From: Lewinellaceae bacterium
Lineage (GTDB): Bacteria; Bacteroidota; Bacteroidia; Chitinophagales; Saprospiraceae
Reading direction: 5' to 3'
Assembly (NCBI GenBank): GCA_016712415.1
Contig: JADJRC010000002.1
Coordinates: 62,001-126,000 of the forward strand
Length of the DNA: 64,000 nt
The notes beneath the pieces were generated by a model that was not told the origin of the DNA, ran no database searches, and worked only from the letters and a program-made list of their open reading frames with translations. Shown piece by piece: positions 1 to 10,909 of this stretch. Both the position numbers and the translations under genes were made by a program. Position 1 is the stretch's first letter. Each line of letters starts with the position of its first letter.

Positions 1-27
1 TGGGGCTGCGTGTGGAGGGAAAACGGG

Positions 28-1970
28 TTATTGGACACGCTTTAGTTTTAATTTTTCTACCGGGTGGTACACCAATGGAACATATTCAATAGCAACGTCG
101 CTTCGATCAAGCCCAAAGGCCTTTTCATCAGATTGGCCAAGGTGTTTGAGAAAAAAATAGCCGTTGAGCAAAAGGTATTCCCTGAATCTGAATTCATTTT
201 CAACGGACAGGAATTTTTCAATAACAATAAATTTAAAATCGGGCTCCGATTATATTTCGTTGATCCGTCGGCTTGAATGTGCAGGTTTAGTTCGCGGTTT
301 TTGATCAGGTCCTGTACAATTTTTTTGAAAAACAATTCTGCGCGTGGTTGGAGCCGGAAGCCGATATTGATATCGATCCGAATCACTTTGTCGTTGAGGA
401 GCTCGTGTACTTCATAGTTCAGGGTGTATGGATCGTCGGTCCTGTTGAGATGCAGAAACCAATACACGTCTGCCCGTTTGGGCTTTTTCGAAAAAATAGA
501 TTTAATCACCTTTTCTTCAATCTGGGTATAGTAGTTGGCTTTGGTCAGGAAAATCAGGTGCGTGGAAAACTTCGGGATAAGATCGTCGTGGCTCAGTTCA
601 TTCAAAATACCGAGATAGGTTTTTAAATCGACAAAACTGACCAGCCGGTTACTGATTTTTCGGGCGAAATACCAAACATACATGGTTGGCGCGATCAGGG
701 CAAGCGGTAACAGGCCCATTGGGTTGTGCGTCAGTTTAGGCAGGTTGGTGATAAAAAAAGCGGCTTCAATGGTTAAAAAAATCGCCAAAATGCTTCCTAC
801 CAGTACGATGTTCCATTTTTAATAAAATATAAAAATAGGCGAGCAAAATACTCGTCATAATCATCGCTACAGTAATGGAAAACCCGTAAGCGGCCTCCCA
901 TGTGGGTAGAATCCTGGAAATAAAGGGATCATCATCAGGCAACCGACCCAGAGGATTAAATTGGTACTGGGGATATAAATCTGCCCTTTGGTTTCCGATG
1001 GTTGCCTGACGGCCACACGCGGCCAAAAATTGAGCGACATGGCTTCGCTAATCAGGGTATAAGAGCCGCTAATGAGTGCCTGGGACGCGATTATCGCCGC
1101 CGCAGTAGCGATGACAATACCGGGAATTAAAAACCAATCCGGCATGATTTGGTAAAATGGATTCCGGTTGGCCAGCGAAGGTCCGGCCTGATGCAGCATC
1201 CAGGCTGCTTGCCCCAGGTAGATGGTCAGCAGGCAGATTTTTACAAAAATCCAGCTCAAACGGATATTGCGCCGCCCGCAATGCCCCAGGTCGGAATATA
1301 AAGCCTCCGCCCCGGTCGTACAGAGGAACACCGCCCCTAACAGCCAAAAACCTTTTGGGTAAAATAACAAAAGTTCAACGGCATAGTGTGGGCTGAGTGC
1401 GCGGAGGATGCCAGGATAATGAGCGATCTGCGCAATACCCAGCACAAACAACATGGTAAACCAAAGGACCATGATCGGGCCAAAGGCTCCGCCCACTTTT
1501 TGGGTGCCAAAACGTTGAAAAAAGAACAACAGCGACAGGATAACCACTACAATCGGCACGGTAGGCAATGCCGGAATAAGCGTTTCCAGACCTTCCACTG
1601 CCGAAGCAACGGAGATAGGTGGCGTAATAATACCATCGGCCAGCAGGGTAGTGGCGCCTAAAATAGTCGGGATGGCCAGCCATTTGCCGTAACGCCGAAC
1701 AAGGGCGTATAGTGAAAAAACACCGCCCTCGCCGTGGTTGTCGGCCATCAGCGTCAGGAGGATGTACTTGAAGGTTGTCTGAAAAACCAGGGTCCAGAAA
1801 ACGCAGGATACGCCACCGAATACCAGCATTTCAGTTATTTCCTGGTCGCCGACAATGGCTTTCATCACATACAATGGGCTGGTACCGATATCGCCGTAAA
1901 TGATACCTAAAGCCACAAGCAGGCTTCCTGCGGTGACTTTTTGGCGGGTAGATAAATCGTTTGACTTCAT
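28..1970 (-). CDS. kup: Kup potassium transporter (frame-broken)
   Basis: Inner-membrane K+ uptake protein of the Kup/KUP family (K+/H+ symport), about 630 residues when the frames are joined, the usual family length. The N-terminus (start 1970) has the family signature GDIGTSPLYV at about residues 25-35, followed by many hydrophobic segments. The cytoplasmic tail contains YWFLHLNRTDDPYTL, typical of Kup. The reading frame changes near 920, 785 and 245. The true C-terminus in the last frame is LKLKRVQ with its stop at 28-30, while the longest open frame stops early at 57. It begins 4 nt after the stop of the HAMP protein and is the last gene of a four-gene minus-strand operon with a KdpD/KdpE-like pair, so K+-responsive control is likely (inference). 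The family call is secure. Whether the gene is intact in the organism is not. Confidence 0.9.
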
Positions 1971-1973
1971 TTG

Positions 1974-2502
1974 TTATTTCGATGATGGTGGCTGCTGAGC
2001 CGAAGATTTGAGCAAGCGCTTGCAATCCGAAATGATTTGAGCAATAAGCGCCAATTGCTCCGGGCTAAGCCGGACAAAGTTTTGCCGCTCCAATTGATAT
2101 AGATGTTGCTGAAGTTCGCCCAGTGCCGGTTTGCGGGCTGTTTTGCGCTTTTTGCGCCTCTATGGCGGCCGCCAGTGCATTCACGGAGTTGGCTATTTCA
2201 CCGAACTCGTCGTGCCGCGTTTCTATGATCCGGCGGTCGAATTGCCCTCCGGCGATTTCGCGTGCGGCATCAGCCAAGTTTCTTAGCCGGCGTGCGACGA
2301 TTAAAGGGAAATTGATTAAAAAATCGCCAGCCAAAATCAAACAAAGCAGTGCGATGGCTTCCATACCGGTTGCGTCCTGGCCGCTGTGTATCAGAAAATA
2401 AATTCCGGCGCCACCTGTAATAGCGAGTAGAACCAATAAAAACAGCAGGCCCAGCCGGATTTGAGTTTGCAATGTCATGGTAGATCTTAGTTCCTGAACC
2501 AT
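1974..2502 (-). CDS. HAMP-domain membrane protein without a kinase domain
   Basis: About 170 residues. It starts at 2502 or, more likely, at the second ATG (2478, MTLQTQIRLG). Two hydrophobic segments (GLLFLLVLLAITGGAGIYFL and a second around IALLCLILAGDFLINF) are followed by a HAMP-like linker (RRLRNLADAAREIAGGQF ... DEFGEIANSVNAL) and a helical tail. A frame break near 2140 hides the end: in the other frame the protein runs on as KPALGELQQHLYQLERQ and stops at 1974-1976. There is no HisKA, HATPase or methyl-accepting domain, so it looks like a free-standing sensor or adaptor. It lies about 90 nt after the KdpE-like regulator and 4 nt before kup, suggesting a role in K+ sensing or in modulating the kinase (inference). 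Confidence 0.7.
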
Positions 2503-2592
2503 GCCTCAAAGTTCCGTTAGCCGGTATAAGGGAGATATTAAAGTGTTGTGGCGGAGTATAAAGATTTTATAAAAACCTGCTCAAATTGCAGA

Positions 2593-3276
2593 TTACAGCC
2601 CCGTAAAGCGGTATCCCACACCCGATTCGGTGTGGATAAACTCCGGTTGATTCGGATTGTCTTCAATTTTTTTGCGCAACTGGCCGATGTACACACGCAG
2701 GTATTGGGATTGCGTTGTGTAGCCGGGGCCCCATATTTCACGTAAAATAAATTGATGGGTCAACACCCTGCCCTGATAGCGGACCAAAAGGGTCAGCAAG
2801 TTGTACTCGGTATTGGTGAGGTGTACAACTTCTTGATTTTTACAAACGAGGCGTGACGACAAGTCAATAACCAGCTTGCCAAAATCATAAACGGGTGTGC
2901 TTTCGTCTTGCCGGACCGAACGCAGGGCAGACCGAATACGCGCCAACAATTCGCCGGTGCGAAAGGGTTTGACTAAATAATCGTTGGCGCCATGGTCCAA
3001 TGCTTTGATAATCTCTGCCTCGGCATTGCGAGCCGACAAAATGATTACTGGCCGGCTGTACCATTCGCGCAATTGGAGCAGCACGTTTTGTCCGTCCTCA
3101 TCGGGCAAACCCAGATCAAGTAAAATAAGGTCGGGGGGGAGCATGGCAGCGGCAATCAGGCCTTCCTTACCGGTGCCCGCCGAGCGGACGTCGAATTGTT
3201 GGGCGTTCAAAGTAATTTCGAGCAATTTCCGGATCGGCGGTTCGTCGTCGATTACTAAAACAACAGGCTTATTCAT
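2593..3276 (-). CDS. kdpE: KdpE-like OmpR-family response regulator
   Basis: Intact 227-residue two-domain regulator. The receiver domain (about 1-115) has the acidic pair D10/D11, the phospho-acceptor D54 in LILLDLGLPD, S81 and the conserved K103 in YLVKPF. The C-terminal winged helix (about 130-225) ends RVYIGQLRKKIEDNP...GVGYRF, as in OmpR/KdpE proteins. The KdpE assignment rests on overall resemblance and on the partner kinase, whose last codons overlap this start (ATG at 3276, kinase stop at 3269-3271). No kdpFABC genes are visible. The downstream genes are a HAMP protein and kup, so the likely target is Kup expression (inference). Confidence 0.85.
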   Translation of the reverse strand: MNKPVVLVIDDEPPIRKLLEITLNAQQFDVRSAGTGKEGLIAAAMLPPDLILLDLGLPDEDGQNVLLQLREWYSRPVIILSARNAEAEIIKALDHGANDYLVKPFRTGELLARIRSALRSVRQDESTPVYDFGKLVIDLSSRLVCKNQEVVHLTNTEYNLLTLLVRYQGRVLTHQFILREIWGPGYTTQSQYLRVYIGQLRKKIEDNPNQPEFIHTESGVGYRFTGL

Positions 3277-4326
3277 CGGTAGCAGAATTTATCAACTTGT
3301 TTTCAACCGGGATCCGAATGCTGATTCGACCTCCTCGGTCAGGAATGTTTTCTGCCTGGATTTCTCCGCCATGCGCCTCCACAAACCCTTTTGCAATAGA
3401 TAAACCCAAGCCCAGGCCACCTGTTTTGGAATTGGACAGCCGGTGAAATTTTTCAAAAACCCATGCTAATTCTTCTGCCGGGAAACCCGGACCCGAATCA
3501 GAAACTTCAATCAGCAGCAGGTCGTCGGCACAAGCCAGCGTCACGGTGATTCGCTTGCCTTCGGGGGTGTGTTTAGCCGCATTCAGCAGTAGATTGTGTA
3601 AAACCTGCTCCATTAAAACAAAATCCAGTTTGATCAGTGGCAAGTCTTCTGAAGCATGAACTTGTACCTGGTGTTGGCTCAACGAAGCGCCTGAATGCCG
3701 AATGACGGTATGGATCAGATCAACAGGATCGCACCAGTCGAGCGCTAAGCCGGATAAATCCGGAATCGAGCCGCGAAAGGTTCAACAAATCTTCCGTCAC
3801 CGATGGAGGCGTTCTCCGGCAGATTAATTTTCGTTGATTAAAGTCTGTTTATCATTTTCTTCCAAATTGGAATCCCGTGCCAGCAGGTTGTCAGAGGCGC
3901 CTAATATGGTGGCAATCGCGGGTGCAGCTCGTGTGAGAGCGAGTTAAAAGGAGTCGTAAAAGTTTTAGGGTAATCACCCGAGATTCCTTTTCGCGTGCGA
4001 TTTTTCAAATTGCCGGATGCGGGCCAAGTACGCCATTGAGTAAGGCAATGATAAAGTACATACCCAGCATCGCATCTGCGGAGTCGTTGACATGAAAGGT
4101 GAAATGGCGGAATAAAAAATAATCCCAGATCGCAGCACTTAAAACTGCCGCAAGCAATACCGGATATAAGCCGAGGCGCATCGCCAAAACTGAAACCAAC
4201 AGCATCAAGATCAGGCAACGGCCCGGTAACCAATCAAATCGGTGAATGGATAACATATGCAGCCAGGGTCACCACAGATAAGGCACTGATGGTATATTGC
4301 CGGGTTGTGGAATGCGCAGTAGTCAT
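3269..4326 (-). CDS. KdpD-like sensor histidine kinase, short form (frame-broken)
   Basis: Membrane histidine kinase resembling the C-terminal half of KdpD. The start at 4326 (MTTAHSTTRQ) leads straight into a DUF4118-type membrane domain (LILMLLVSVLAMRLGLYPVL, then FIIALLNGVLG). The H-box SHELH lies near 3930 and the ATPase has an N-box LLNAAKHTPEG, DSGPGFP and GGLGLGLSIAKGF (3300-3600). The KdpD/universal-stress-type N-terminal domain of classical KdpD is absent, giving about 350 residues. Several indels break the frame (near 4240, 4210, 4000, 3930, 3810 and 3700). Its end overlaps the regulator start by 8 nt, so the two are translationally coupled. The family call is firm, the exact length less so. 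Confidence 0.8.
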
Positions 4327-4439
4327 CGGTATCGATTTAGAAAAGTAAAATAATTGGGATGGGCTAATTCCCCACACTTTGTTTTAAATTTGTCGGAGTC
4401 TTTTTGTCAATACTCTTTCGGGCTCGCTGTGTTCAAAAA

Positions 4440-5215
<776 letters not shown>

Positions 5216-5253
5216 TTGCCCGCCCAGCCGCAATTCGCAACCCGTAATTCATT

Positions 5254-8200
5254 ATGCCACAGTTTTCCCACCTCCACTGCCACACCCAGTACTCCCTGCT
5301 CGACGGCGCGGCCTCCATCCCCAAGCTCTTTAAAAAAGCCGCCGCCGATGGCATGAAAGGCCTGGCGATTACCGACCACGGCAATATGTTCGGCGTGTTC
5401 CAGTTCGTCGCCGAAGCCGCCAAACACGAAGGCGTCAAACCGATTGTGGGCTGCGAATTTTACGTCGTGGAAGACCGGCACCAACGCACGTTCACCAAAG
5501 AACACCGCGACAAACGTTACCACCAACTTTTCTTAGCCAAAAATGCTGAGGGCTACAAAAACCTCGTCAAACTCTGCTCGCTGGGCTACATAGATGGCCT
5601 GTACGGCAAGTACCCCCGCATCGACAAAGAACTCGTGTTGCAGTACTCCGAGGGCCTGATCGCCACCACCTGCTGCATCGGCGCGATGGTGCCACAGGCT
5701 ATTTTGCGGCGTGGAGAAGAGGAAGCCAAAAGGAATTTGAATGGTGGTACGACATCTTTGGCGAAGACTACCTCCATCGAACTCCAGCGCCACCAAATGC
5801 CCGAACAAGACCAGGTCAACGAAGTGCTGTTGCGCTGGGCAGAGGAATACAAAGTCAAGGTCATTTGCACCAACGACTCGCACTACGTGGATCAGAAAGA
5901 CTGGAACGCCCACGATATTCTGCTCTGTATCAACACCGGCGAAAAACAAGCCACCCCGCCGATCCGGGAATTTGCCGAAGAGGGCACTTCGATGAAAGGC
6001 GGGCGTTTCGCATTCTGGAATGACCAGTTTTATTTTAAAACACAGGCCGAAATGGGCGCGATTTTCAAAGACGTTCCATTTGCCCTGGACAACACCCAGG
6101 AGATTGTCGACAAGTGCGAACACCTCCAGTTGAAAAAGACATCCTGCTACCCAATTTTGTCATCCCGCAGGAATTTACCTCGCAGGACGAATACTTGCGC
6201 CACATCACCTACGAAGGCGCCCGCAAACGGTACAAAGACATCACACCCGAGATCGAAGAGCGGCTCAACTTTGACGCACACGATCCTGACCATGGGCTTC
6301 GCCGGCTACTTCCTTATCGTGGCCGACTTTATCGCCGCCGGGCGCGACCTCGGTGTGTTCATCGGTCCCGGCCGCGGCTCAGCTGCAGGCTCGGCAGTGG
6401 CCTACTGCATCGGCATCACCAACATTGACCCGATCAAGTACCAACTACTGTTCGAACGTTTCCTCAACCCCGACCGGAAGAGCATGCCCGATATCGATAC
6501 CGACTTCGATGACGAAGGCCGGCAAAAAGTACTCGATTACGTGGTGCAGAAATACGGGAAACAACAAGTCGCCCAGATCGTAACCTACGGTACGATGGCG
6601 GCCAAAATGTCGATCAAGGACGTAGCCCGTGTGCTCGATCTGCCGCTCGACCAGTCCAACGCTTTAGCCAAATTGGTGCCCGACAAACCCGGCACTTCCC
6701 TCAACCGCGTGCTCACAGCGCCCTTTGACGGCGCAGGCTCGCTGCGCGAAAAAGAAAATTATGGCGCCGACGACCTGGAAAACATCCGCCAACTCCGCGA
6801 ACACCTGAATACCAACGACACCCGCGAAAGCGAGGTGCTCCGCGAAGCCATGATCCTGGAAGGCTCCGTACGCAACACCGGCATTCACGCCGCCGGCATC
6901 ATCATCGCACCCAAAGACCTCACCGAGATCATCCCTGTGTGCGCTTCCAAAGAAACTGAACTGCTGATCACGCAGTACGAGGGCAGCATCATCAAAGACG
7001 CCGGGGTCATCAAAATGGACTTCCTCGGCCTCAAAACCCTGACCATCATCCGCGATGCCCTGCGCCTGATTGAAGAAAACCACGGTGTGAAAATCGTCAT
7101 CGACGACATTCCGCTCGACGATAAAAAAACCTACGAGCTCTATCAGTCCGGCGCTACCAATGCCACTTTTCAGTTTGAAAGCACCGGCATGCAGAAGTAC
7201 CTGCGCGAGCTCAAGCCCGATAAATTTGACGACCTCATTGCCATGAACGCCCTGTACCGGCCAGGTCCATTGGAGTATATTCCCGACTTTATCGCCCGCA
7301 AACACGGCCGCCAGCAGGTGAGCTATGATTTGCCGGAAATGGAAGAGTACTTGCAGGATACGTTCGGAATTTGCGTGGCGGGCGATACTTTGGTTTATGA
7401 TGCAATTACAGGCAAGCGGGTTCGAATAGATCAATTGCGCTACCGGGTAGGCTCGTTTTATGTACAAGGCGTGGACAAGGATTTAAAACCTGCACGAGCC
7501 GCAGTAACGCATTGGGTTTGCAACGGAGAAAAACCTGTTTTTGAGGTAAAACTCAAAACGGTTCTACCGTAAAAATGACCGACAACCACCGGGTGCTTAC
7601 CGAAAATGGATGGCGTGAGTTGGGGCAATTGCAAGCAGGCGATTATATCGCCACTCCGAGGCAATTATTTGCAGATACATCACAACATACTGACCCACAA
7701 AAACTACGGGTCCTGGCTTATCTTTTGGCTGATGGTTCTTTGAGCGCCCACGGCGCTACCGCAGATTTTGTTTCAAAAGATCAGGTGCTTATTGATGCTT
7801 ACCAGGAAGGCCTGACCCGGTTTGAACGCCTGGAGCCCCGAACCCTACAACAAGTCCGGGGCGTCACCCGTGTGATGGTGGCTGGAAAAGAGAAAAAATC
7901 GTCCCATGAAACCAACTCATTGGTTCAGTTTTTACGCGACTTGGGCCTCAAAACGATGAAAGGCGGAGGTTGGTCGGGCGATAAATTTGTTCCTGAATTT
8001 GTTTTTGGTCTTGATGAAGAGCAGATTAGTTTTTTCCTTGCGTCCTACTGGGATTGTGACGGATATGTCGGTAAGCGTTCTTGTTTTATTAAAACGATTT
8101 CAAAACATTTAGCAAAAGACTTACAGACACTTTTGCTCCGGCTTGGTATTTACGCCACCATTTATGAGTCACGCTATTTTAATAATCGCAGACAAGAACA

Positions 8201-10133
8201 AATCATAGCCTATCAGCTCACCGTCTATAATTTAAAGACATTTAATGATAAAATTGCTCCATATCTGTTGCTGAAAAAAATGCCTGAAGGTGAATTGTGC
8301 AGCGAGGAATTACGCGATAAAGTTTCCCGGAATATTTTTCTTCAGGAAGTAGAAACGGCTTGGGACGGTTCCATTCATTCGCTCATGCGCACGCACGGCG
8401 TTGACCGGCAGCATTTTATAAAAAATACAAACAATTGCCGCGGATCGCATCCAAGGTGGTTCGGACGGTTGCTGAAAAATTAACCTTGCCAAAAACAAAA
8501 CGCCACTTGAATGTGCGTTGGGAGCAAATTGATTCGATCACTCCTGCGGGCACTGAATTGGTTTATGATATTACAGTTGATGGCATCCACAATTTTGTAG
8601 GTAATAATATCATCCTGCACAACTGTGTCTATCAGGAGCAAATCATGCTTTTGTCCCAAAAACTCGCCGGCTTTTCCAAAGGCGATGCTGATGCTGCGCA
8701 AGGCTATGGGTAAAAAGCAAAAATCGGTACTGGACAAAATGAAGGGCCAGTTTATCGAAGGAGCAGCGGCAAAGGGCATCAAGTTTAAGGACAAACTCGA
8801 AAAAGTCTGGACCGATTGGGAAGCCTTCGCCTCTTATGCCTTCAACAAATCGCACTCCACCTGCTACGCTTTCGTGGCCCACCAAACGGCCTACCTGAAA
8901 GCCCACTACCCGGCCGAGTACATGGCTGCCGTGCTGACCCACTCGCAAAACAACATTGATAAAATCACTTTCCACCTCGAAGAGTGCAAGCGCATGGGCC
9001 TGGAGGTGATGGGGCCGGATATCAACGAATCGGGCGTACACTTTTCCGTGAACAAAAAAGGCGTGATCCGCTACGGCATGGGCGCGGTGAAAGGCGTGGG
9101 TGAAGCGGCCGTGGAAACGCTGATTCAGGAGCGCAATGCCAACGGCCCGTTCGAAACAGTATTTGATTTCATGCGCCGCATCAACCTGCGCACCATCAAC
9201 AAACGGGTGATGGAAAATCTGGCTTTTGCGGGAGCGTTCGACGATGTCAACGCGGCCCCGCCCATGAATGGGCGGGCTGAAAAGGCCAGCGCGTCATCTC
9301 CGCCCAGCCCTTCAGGGCTGGGACTGCATCGGGCGACTTTTTTCGCTCCCACCGACAAGTACGAAACTTTCATCGAGCATTTGCTCAAACACGGCGCTGC
9401 GTACCAGGAAGACAAAATCATGTCGATCAACTCCTGTTCGGCGACCTGTCCGACACGGTGAGTATCCCCGAGCCGGCGGTTCCCAAAGTGGCGCCCTGGA
9501 ACCTGCTGACCAAACTACAGCGCGAAAAAGACGTGATCGGGATTTACCCTCAGCGGACACCCTTTGGACGATTACAAATTTGAAGTTGAAAACCTGACCA
9601 CCTGTGGACTGGAACGGATCGAAAATTTTAAGGGACAGAAAATCCACCTCGCCGGTTTCGTCACCAAGGCCGAGCATCGGATCAGTCAGCGGGGCACGGG
9701 CTGGGGCCGGTTCACGATCAGCGATTATACCGGCAACCTTGAAATGGCGCTGTTCAGCAACGACTACGCCCAGTTCAAACACTTATTTGAAGAAGGCAAC
9801 AGCTTGTTCCTGACCGGTTCGTACCGGGCGCGGTACAACAGCGACGAGCACGAGTTTCGTCCGGAAAAAGTGGAACTGCTGGAATCTGTCGGCGGCTCGC
9901 AAATATCCTCCGTTACGCTACAAATTCCGGTGAAACTACTCACAGTAGAATTGCTCGACAAGCTGGATTTGATTTGCAAAAATCACAAGGGCAAGCACAT
10001 CCTCAAATTTCGCCTGCTCGACTACACCAACCAAAACGCGCTCTCCTTTGCCGCCATCAAACGCAAGGTAAACGCGGATTCGGATTTTGCGATGGAGATG
10101 GAGAAGTTGGGGCTGGAGTGTTCGGTGGGGTAG
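5254..10133 (+). CDS. dnaE: DNA polymerase III alpha subunit DnaE with intein (frame-broken)
   Basis: Catalytic subunit of the replicative DNA polymerase. Without the intein it is about 1,200 residues, normal for DnaE. From the N-terminus it has a PHP domain (HLHCHTQYSLLDG from residue 6, then TDHGNMFG), the polymerase core with GPGRGSAAGS near 6367 and the catalytic PDIDTDF at 6487-6507, a third acidic site in KMDFLGLKTL near 7013, the intein at 7372-8623, FNKSHS near 8838, an HhH segment GVGEAAVETL and a C-terminal OB-fold (about 9600-9880). The start MPQFSHLHCH is typical. Frame breaks lie near 5727, 5780, 6118, 6290, 7558, 8440, 8690, 9430 and 9555, each with the expected protein continuing in another frame. 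A palindromic insertion adds about 25 residues at 9250-9325, between AFDDVN and HRATFF. Confidence 0.93.
7372..8623 (+). mobile_element. DnaE intein with LAGLIDADG homing endonuclease
   Basis: Self-splicing protein insertion of about 417 residues in dnaE. It starts at Cys1 (CVAGDTLVYDAITGKRVRI, block A), has block B TDNHRVLTENGW, and ends with VYDITVDGIHNFVGNN and the terminal His-Asn before an extein Cys (HN|CVYQEQIM). Two endonuclease motifs, LAYLLADGSLS and FLASYWDCDGYV, mark a DOD-type homing enzyme. Removing it restores DTFGI-CVYQEQIMLLSQ, a conserved DnaE sequence in the polymerase active region. The site differs from the cyanobacterial split DnaE intein, which sits before FNKSHS. The intein is visibly richer in A+T than its host gene, in keeping with transfer. 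Frame breaks at about 7558 and 8440 are probably sequence errors because both flanking halves keep all motifs. Confidence 0.93.
9254..9323 (+). repeat. Palindromic coding insertion, copy A (in dnaE)
   Basis: Two adjacent hairpins: CCCGCCCAT/ATGGGCGGG (9257-9276) and CCCAGCCCT/AGGGCTGGG (9303-9322), linked by a stretch containing CAGCGCGTCATCT. The insertion keeps the dnaE frame open and adds about 25 Ala/Pro/Ser-rich residues. Copies B (13878-13918) and C (52484-52523) share the CAGCGC(A/G)TC lead and the Pro-Gly-Leu-Gly-encoding hairpin. Confidence 0.75.
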
Positions 10134-10242
10134 GGTTGACTGGTAGTTGGTGGGAAAGCAAAACGGTATGATGGGAAGTATTGCGTGCAATTACCCAAAG
10201 TACTCTCCCAAAACCGTTAAATTTGTTCAAAATTCAATTGTT

Positions 10243-10481
10243 ATGACAGCATCAGCCACCTATGATACCGTTGCCGATTTTCTTGCCAGCATGGGCCCGG
10301 CGAAAATACTGGTTTACATGCGCCGGAAACCATGCAACAGCGGCTGGAAGAACTTGTTGAACAGGAAAAGCATCGGGCCTGACCAAGGAGGAAAAGGATG
10401 AATTGGACCATTACATTGTGTTGGAACGGTTAATTCGTCTGGCTAAAAGCGAATGCGTATTTACGGCTTGCGAAAAAATGA
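10243..10481 (+). CDS. Small conserved-type ORF preceding an HNH nuclease (frame-broken)
   Basis: Starts MTASATYDTVADFLASMGPAK and, after frame corrections near 10315, 10375 and 10455, reads ...LHAPETMQQRLEELVEQEK ... TKEEKDELDHYIVLERLIRLAK and ends with a TGA overlapping the ATG of the HNH gene (ATGA at 10478-10481). The product would be about 78 residues, acidic and helical, with no catalytic motif that I can see. The overlap with a nuclease gene and the small size recall an antitoxin or accessory protein, but the same pairing could also be a non-toxic cassette. The function is unknown. Confidence 0.6.
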
Positions 10482-10890
10482 GTCGAAAAATTCCAGATGA
10501 CCTCCGCCGAAATGTGCCGGGGCGCGCAGCATTTTGCTGCGAATATTGCCGGTTGCCGGAAAAGGCAGCATTTTTCTCATTTCAAGTTGATCATATTATC
10601 AGTGTTCGCCACGATGGCAAAACAGATTTAGACAATCTTGCATTTGCCTGTCCAATTTGTAATCGAAAAAAAGGTACGGACTTAGGAACGTTGGTTGGCG
10701 ACCCTCCTCAATTGATACGTTTTTCAATCTCGTTTGGATAAGTGGGAAGAACAATTCTTCTTGAAATTTCCGGAGAAATACTTTCAAAAACAGATAGGGA
10801 AAAGCAACATTGAAATTCTTTGATTTCAATTACCCAGATGCTGTAATTGAACGGCGGAAGTTGCTATTGGCCGGTGTGTTAAAACTCTGA
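10478..10890 (+). CDS. HNH endonuclease family protein (frame-broken)
   Basis: About 137 residues. The start MSRKIPDDLRR is followed by a zinc-binding CEYC pair, then the HNH core VDHIISVRHDGKTDLDNLAF and a second pair CPICNRKKGTDLG. This is the standard HNH arrangement, in which the His of VDHI acts with the Asn and the later Asn/Lys segment around a metal. The C-terminus is found after frame changes near 10725 and 10820 (KWEEQFFLKFPEKYF ... DFNYPDAVIERRK), ending at 10888-10890. Its start overlaps the stop of the preceding small ORF, so the two are co-translated. The next gene, a NACHT NTPase, starts 20 nt downstream. This may be a defence or mobile cassette nuclease. Specificity cannot be read from the sequence. 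Confidence 0.8.
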
Positions 10891-10909
10891 TTAGTAATTC
10901 GACCCTCAA

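Noticed and set aside
5254..10133. Programmed frameshifting or split gene in dnaE
   Set aside because: Nine breaks spread over all domains without slippery sites or signals, and the same kind of break occurs in most neighbouring genes, fit sequence errors better.
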